64,000 nucleotides of DNA from Streptomyces lacrimifluminis (GTDB lineage: Bacteria; Actinomycetota; Actinomycetes; Streptomycetales; Streptomycetaceae). The DNA is taken from NCBI RefSeq assembly GCF_014646095.1, contig NZ_BMMU01000008.1, forward strand, positions 62,001-126,000, written 5' to 3'. The stretch's first letter is position 1. The number at the start of each line of letters is the position of its first letter. Both the position numbers and the translations under genes were made by a program. Shown piece after piece: positions 60,584-64,000 of this stretch. The notes below the pieces were generated by a model. That model saw nothing but the letters and a program-made list of their open reading frames with translations, was not told the DNA's origin and did no database searches.

Positions 60584-62230
60584 GTGACTGAACTGATTCC
60601 GGCGCCCTTGCGGGACGTCGGCAACGCGGGCGGCTTCGTCCTCGACGAGACCACGGTGATCGACGCCGGGCCCGGCACCGAGGCGACAGCGCGCTGGCTG
60701 CGCGGTGTCCTGGGGGCTGCGACGGGCCTCGCGCTGCCGCCCGGAGCGGGGGCCGCGGGCGAGACCGTCCGGCTGCGGGTCCTGCCCGAGGACGCCGGTC
60801 ACCTGGGCCCCGAGGGCTACAAGCTGTACGTCGACGGGGACGCCGTCTCCCTCCACGGCGGCGGGCCGGCCGGGGTGTTCTGGGGCGCGCAGACGCTCCG
60901 TCAACTGCTCGGCCCCGATGCCTTCCGGCGTGCCCCTGTCACTCCTGGCCGACAGTGGCTCGTCCCCGGCGTATTCGTCGAGGACACCCCCCGTTTCCGC
61001 TGGCGTGGCCTCATGCTGGACGTGGCCCGGCACTTCATGCCCAAGGAAGGCGTCCTGCGCTACCTGGACCTGATGGCGGCGCACAAACTCAACGTCTTCC
61101 ACTTCCATCTGACGGACGACCAGGGCTGGCGCGTAGAGATCAAGCGGTACCCGAAACTGACGGAGGTCGGCTCCTGGCGGGCCCGGACCAAATTCGGCCA
61201 CCGGGCCTCACCACTGTGGGAGGAGAAGCCGCACGGTGGCTTCTACACCCAGGACGACATCCGCGAGATCGTCGCCTACGCCGCCGAGCGGCATATCGGC
61301 GTGGTCCCCGAAATCGACGTACCGGGGCACTCGCAGGCCGCCATCGCCGCGTATCCGGAACTCGGCAACACAGACGTCATCGACACCACCTCCCTCTCCG
61401 TCTGGGACAACTGGGGGATCAGCCACAACGTACTCGCCCCCACTGACAACACCCTGCGCTTCTACGAGGGCGTCTTCGAGGAAGTCCTCGACCTGTTCCC
61501 GGCGGGCGCGGGGAACTTCTCGGAGTTCGTCCACATCGGCGGCGACGAGTGCGCGAAGGAGCAGTGGCGGGAGTCGCCCACCGCGCAGGCCCGCATCGAG
61601 GAACTCGGGGTCGGCGACGAGGACGGGCTCCAGTCGTGGTTCGTACGGCACTTCGACACCTGGCTCACGGAACGCGGGCGCCGGCTCATCGGCTGGGACG
61701 AGATCCTGGAGGGCGGCCTCGCACCCGGCGCCGCCGTCTCCTCCTGGCGCGGATACGCGGGCGGCATCACGGCCACGCGCGCGGGTCACGACGTCGTCAT
61801 GTGCCCCCAGGAGCACGTGTACTTGGACCACCGTCAGCACGGAGGCGCCGACGAACCCGCCCCCATCGGGTACGTCCGCACCCTTGAGGATGTCTTCCGC
61901 TTCGAGCCGGTTCCGCCGGAGTTGGGCCCCGAGGAGGCCCGGCACGTCCTCGGCACGCAGGCCAACCTGTGGACCGAGGTGATGGAGGACACCGGGCGGG
62001 TGGACTACCAGGCCTTCCCTCGGCTGGCCGCCTTCGCCGAGGTCGCCTGGAGCGCTCTGCCCGCGCCCGCCGAACGGGACTACGCCGACTTCGAACGCCG
62101 GATGACCGCCCATTACGGGCGACTTGACGCCCTCGGCGTCGGTTACCGGCCGCCCGCGGGGCCGCATCCGTGGCAGCGGCGGCCAGGCGTCCTCGGACGT
62201 CCGATCGAGGGGACGCCCCCGAACGTGTGA
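60584..62230 (+). CDS. GH20 beta-N-acetylhexosaminidase
   Basis: It releases terminal N-acetylglucosamine residues by substrate-assisted catalysis. The 548-aa protein begins at GTG 60584 with TAAGGA 7 bp upstream. It has an N-terminal GH20b domain (to ~125) and the catalytic barrel with FHFHLTDDQGWRVEIKRYPK and the Asp321-Glu322 pair in HIGGDECAKEQW. No signal peptide is seen, so it is probably cytoplasmic and cleaves imported chitobiose-like sugars. It is the last gene of the operon. Confidence 0.93.
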   Translation: MTELIPAPLRDVGNAGGFVLDETTVIDAGPGTEATARWLRGVLGAATGLALPPGAGAAGETVRLRVLPEDAGHLGPEGYKLYVDGDAVSLHGGGPAGVFWGAQTLRQLLGPDAFRRAPVTPGRQWLVPGVFVEDTPRFRWRGLMLDVARHFMPKEGVLRYLDLMAAHKLNVFHFHLTDDQGWRVEIKRYPKLTEVGSWRARTKFGHRASPLWEEKPHGGFYTQDDIREIVAYAAERHIGVVPEIDVPGHSQAAIAAYPELGNTDVIDTTSLSVWDNWGISHNVLAPTDNTLRFYEGVFEEVLDLFPAGAGNFSEFVHIGGDECAKEQWRESPTAQARIEELGVGDEDGLQSWFVRHFDTWLTERGRRLIGWDEILEGGLAPGAAVSSWRGYAGGITATRAGHDVVMCPQEHVYLDHRQHGGADEPAPIGYVRTLEDVFRFEPVPPELGPEEARHVLGTQANLWTEVMEDTGRVDYQAFPRLAAFAEVAWSALPAPAERDYADFERRMTAHYGRLDALGVGYRPPAGPHPWQRRPGVLGRPIEGTPPNV

Positions 62231-62237
62231 GGCGGAC

Positions 62238-62270
62238 CGGGGCGCGGCGTGTCCCCGCGCGCGTGCCCCG
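62238..62270 (+). terminator. Terminator after the hexosaminidase operon
   Basis: CGGGGC (62238-62243) pairs with GCCCCG (62265-62270); the stem extends by three more pairs with one G-U. AAACTCTTTC follows. It lies 8 bp after the GH20 stop codon. Confidence 0.6.
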
Positions 62271-62292
62271 AAACTCTTTCCCCACAGCACCC

Positions 62293-62306
62293 CATGAGGC
62301 CTCATG
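62293..62306. promoter_or_regulatory. 14-bp palindrome upstream of the xanthine-dehydrogenase-like genes
   Basis: CATGAGGCCTCATG is a perfect palindrome in the 301-bp gap between the hexosaminidase and the FAD-subunit gene. It could be an operator for the downstream genes; no regulator gene is adjacent. Nothing else recognisable lies in 62307-62531. Confidence 0.4.
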
Positions 62307-62531
62307 AGGAGAAACGCGCACAAAAGTCAACGAAGCGTGCCAATCGGAACTGATCGGCGATGCCGTGTGAAAACGGACCATCCCACTGGTGAGAGGGGCG
62401 AATGCCTCCTAGCGGACCCCTGCGTTCGGGTCTCGCGAGAATGTGCCAGAGTTGCCACGTCCGCCCTGTCAGCACGTACCGTACGGCAACACAGGTGGGA
62501 CCAGGTGGGGCAGCGGGAAGGGGCAGCCGGT

Positions 62532-63425
62532 TTGACCACGCACGCACCGCAGGCGGCGCAGGCCGTGACGCTGCCCGCCTCGCTGGACGAGGCCGTCGCG
62601 GCGCTCGCCGCCATGCCGGCGGCCGTCCCCGTGGCGGGCGGCACCGATCTCATGGTCACCGTCAACTCCGGGCAGCTCAGGCCCGCCGCACTCGTCGGCC
62701 TCGGCCGGATCAGCGAGATCCGGGGCTGGCAGTACCAGGACGGCCACGCCCTGCTCGGCGCCGGCCTCACCCACGCGCGGATGGGCCGCCCCGACTTCGC
62801 CGCCCTGATCCCGGCCCTGGCCGCCTCCGCGCGCGCCGCGGGCCCGCCGCAGATCCGCAACGCGGGCACCCTGGGCGGCAACATCGCCACGGCCGCTCCC
62901 ACGGGGGACGCGCTGCCCGTGCTGGCCGCTCTGGAGGCGACGCTGATCATCGCGGGCCCCGGTGGCGCCCGCCGTGAGATCCCGGTGTCGCACCTGCTGG
63001 CCGGGGTGGAAATGTTGCGTGCCGGTGAACTCATCGGCTTCGTGCGCGTGCCCCTGCTGCACGCGCCCCAGGTCTTCCTGAAGGCCACCGGACGGACCGG
63101 CCCCGGGCGCGCCCTCGCGTCCGTCGCGCTCGTCCTCGACCCCGCCCGGCGTGGAGTCAGGTGCGCCGTCGGCGCCATAGCGCCGATGCCGCTGCGCCCC
63201 CTGGACGCCGAGCAGTGGGTCGCCCGGCTCATCGACTGGGACAACAACCGCACGATCGTCCCGGAGGCACTGGGTGCCTTCGGCGAGTACGTCGCCGCGG
63301 CCTGCATCCCGGACCCGGTTCCGGCCGAGGACGGCTCCGTACCATCGCTTCCGCCCGCGGTCCTGCACCTGCGGCGCACCGTCGCCGCGCTGGCCCGACG
63401 AGCACTGGGGAGGGCTCTGTCGTGA
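62532..63425 (+). CDS. FAD-binding subunit of a xanthine dehydrogenase family enzyme
   Basis: Medium (FAD) subunit of a molybdenum hydroxylase. TTG 62532 is used because GGAAGGGG lies 8 bp upstream; GTG 62505 is an alternative. The 297-aa protein has the FAD motifs VAGGTDLMVTVNSG and IRNAGTLGGNIATAAPTGDA and a C-terminal CO-dehydrogenase flavoprotein domain. In streptomycetes such a gene is followed by a [2Fe-2S] subunit and a molybdopterin subunit. The stop overlaps the next GTG by 3 bases. Confidence 0.9.
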   Translation: MTTHAPQAAQAVTLPASLDEAVAALAAMPAAVPVAGGTDLMVTVNSGQLRPAALVGLGRISEIRGWQYQDGHALLGAGLTHARMGRPDFAALIPALAASARAAGPPQIRNAGTLGGNIATAAPTGDALPVLAALEATLIIAGPGGARREIPVSHLLAGVEMLRAGELIGFVRVPLLHAPQVFLKATGRTGPGRALASVALVLDPARRGVRCAVGAIAPMPLRPLDAEQWVARLIDWDNNRTIVPEALGAFGEYVAAACIPDPVPAEDGSVPSLPPAVLHLRRTVAALARRALGRALS

Positions 63426-64000
63426 CCGACGACCAGTACGGCGACGACCAGTACGGCGACCCGCGCGGGAGCCGGCAACAGGAGCAGCACGGGGATCAGC
63501 GCGCAGAGGGCGCGCCCCGGGGCGCGGGCCGCTGGGACCCGCTGCCCCAGGGCGACTACGACGACGGCGCCACCGCCTTCGTGAAGCTCCCCGAAGGGGG
63601 CATCGACGCGTTCCTGGCCTCCGTGGACAGCCCGCTGGCCGCGCCCGGCCACGGGTACGTGCCCCCGCAGATAGCGGCGGCGCCGGGGGCCGAGGACGGT
63701 TCCCCGGACGCGCCGGGCGCGTGGGGGACGCCGCCCGCGCCCCCCGGGGGCACCCAGTGGCCGGACCCGAACGCCGTGCCCCAGGAGGCGCAGCGGCACG
63801 ACGGGTTCAGCTACGACCAGAGCTCCACGGGGCAGTGGGCCTTCGACCAGGGAACGGGTGCGCCGGACGCCGCCGCCTCAGGGGCCGCGGGCCGCGAGGT
63901 GACCGGGGAGTGGCGGATCCCCGTCGCCGGTGGTGACCTTCCGGACGAGTCGGGTGAGTTCAGCACCTCGGCGCTGGTCGAGCAGTGGGGCGGCACGCCG
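63422..64000 (+). CDS. N-terminal part of a probable iron-sulfur partner subunit (partial)
   Basis: The gene runs off the right edge; 193 codons are visible from GTG 63422 without a stop. The sequence is disordered and acidic with DDQYGDDQYGD repeats, Trp/Pro-rich stretches (GYVPPQIAAAPGAEDGSPDA) and no recognisable domain so far. Its overlap with the FAD-subunit gene (GTGA) and the usual gene order suggest a fused or extended [2Fe-2S] subunit, but the diagnostic cysteines are outside the window. Confidence 0.7.
   Translation, partial: MTDDQYGDDQYGDPRGSRQQEQHGDQRAEGAPRGAGRWDPLPQGDYDDGATAFVKLPEGGIDAFLASVDSPLAAPGHGYVPPQIAAAPGAEDGSPDAPGAWGTPPAPPGGTQWPDPNAVPQEAQRHDGFSYDQSSTGQWAFDQGTGAPDAAASGAAGREVTGEWRIPVAGGDLPDESGEFSTSALVEQWGGTP

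Noticed and set aside
1..64000. tRNA, rRNA, CRISPR arrays, insertion sequences or prophage genes
   Set aside because: No cloverleaf with the invariant TTCGA loop context, no repeat-spacer array and no transposase or integrase was recognised by reading; a tRNA and IS search would settle this.

Overview
The window is chromosomal DNA of a high-GC actinomycete, almost certainly a Streptomyces. The evidence is the strong G/C third-position bias, the actinobacterial ribosomal gene order S10-spc-secY-adk-map-infA-rpmJ-rpsM-rpsK-rpoA-rplQ-truA, a GlmM/GlmS/CoaA block, a MatB-type deacetylase-glycosyltransferase, NnaR, an ECF sigma/anti-sigma pair, a HelD-like factor, and many GTG/TTG starts with overlapping stop-start junctions. 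Gene-order comparisons with S. coelicolor are from memory.

Region 1 (1-19531) is translation and core expression. It runs from the 3' end of rplD through rplW-rplB-rpsS-rplV-rpsC-rplP-rpmC-rpsQ, then the spc-type block rplN to rplO, then secY-adk-map, infA-rpmJ-rpsM-rpsK-rpoA-rplQ-truA, and finally rplM-rpsI after one envelope gene on the minus strand. Hairpins divide the block at rpsQ|rplN, rplO|secY, adk|map, rpsK|rpoA and rplQ|truA. A 0.9 kb gap between map and infA holds an imperfect tandem array.

Region 2 (19758-26180) is amino-sugar and coenzyme A metabolism: glmM and glmS make the cell-wall precursor glucosamine phosphate, coaA phosphorylates pantothenate, and a DUF389 membrane protein and a lipoprotein lie between them.

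Region 3 (26237-32708) is a minus-strand alpha-xyloside-type uptake and degradation operon: binding protein, two permeases, a YicI-like GH31 enzyme and a LacI repressor, with twin palindromic operator candidates upstream. A divergent MFS/LysR pair follows (32861-35323).

Region 4 (35480-43589) has surface and secretion functions: a MatA/MatB-like exopolysaccharide pair with an acyltransferase, then a tightly overlapping four-gene WXG100/type VII-secretion-like cassette facing a small membrane protein gene.

Region 5 (43844-57181) holds nitrate transport and its regulator NnaR, a CGNR zinc-finger regulator, an ECF sigma factor with anti-sigma factor, a HelD-like protein, a strongly structured small RNA candidate, malic enzyme, HU, MurA, YqgE and a DUF3039 protein.

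Region 6 (57301-64000) is an amino-sugar ABC operon with a GH20 hexosaminidase and a DasR-like site upstream, followed by a xanthine-dehydrogenase-type FAD subunit and the start of its partner gene.

The most notable non-gene observations are: a ~150-nt structured RNA with its own promoter and a 25-bp terminator stem (52110-52294); repeated 'echoes' of gene 3' ends just past the stop codon (rpsK, nnaR, CGNR gene); a dispersed intergenic repeat family, one copy of which is translated inside a permease gene; and a gene-order junction joining two blocks that are far apart in S. coelicolor.
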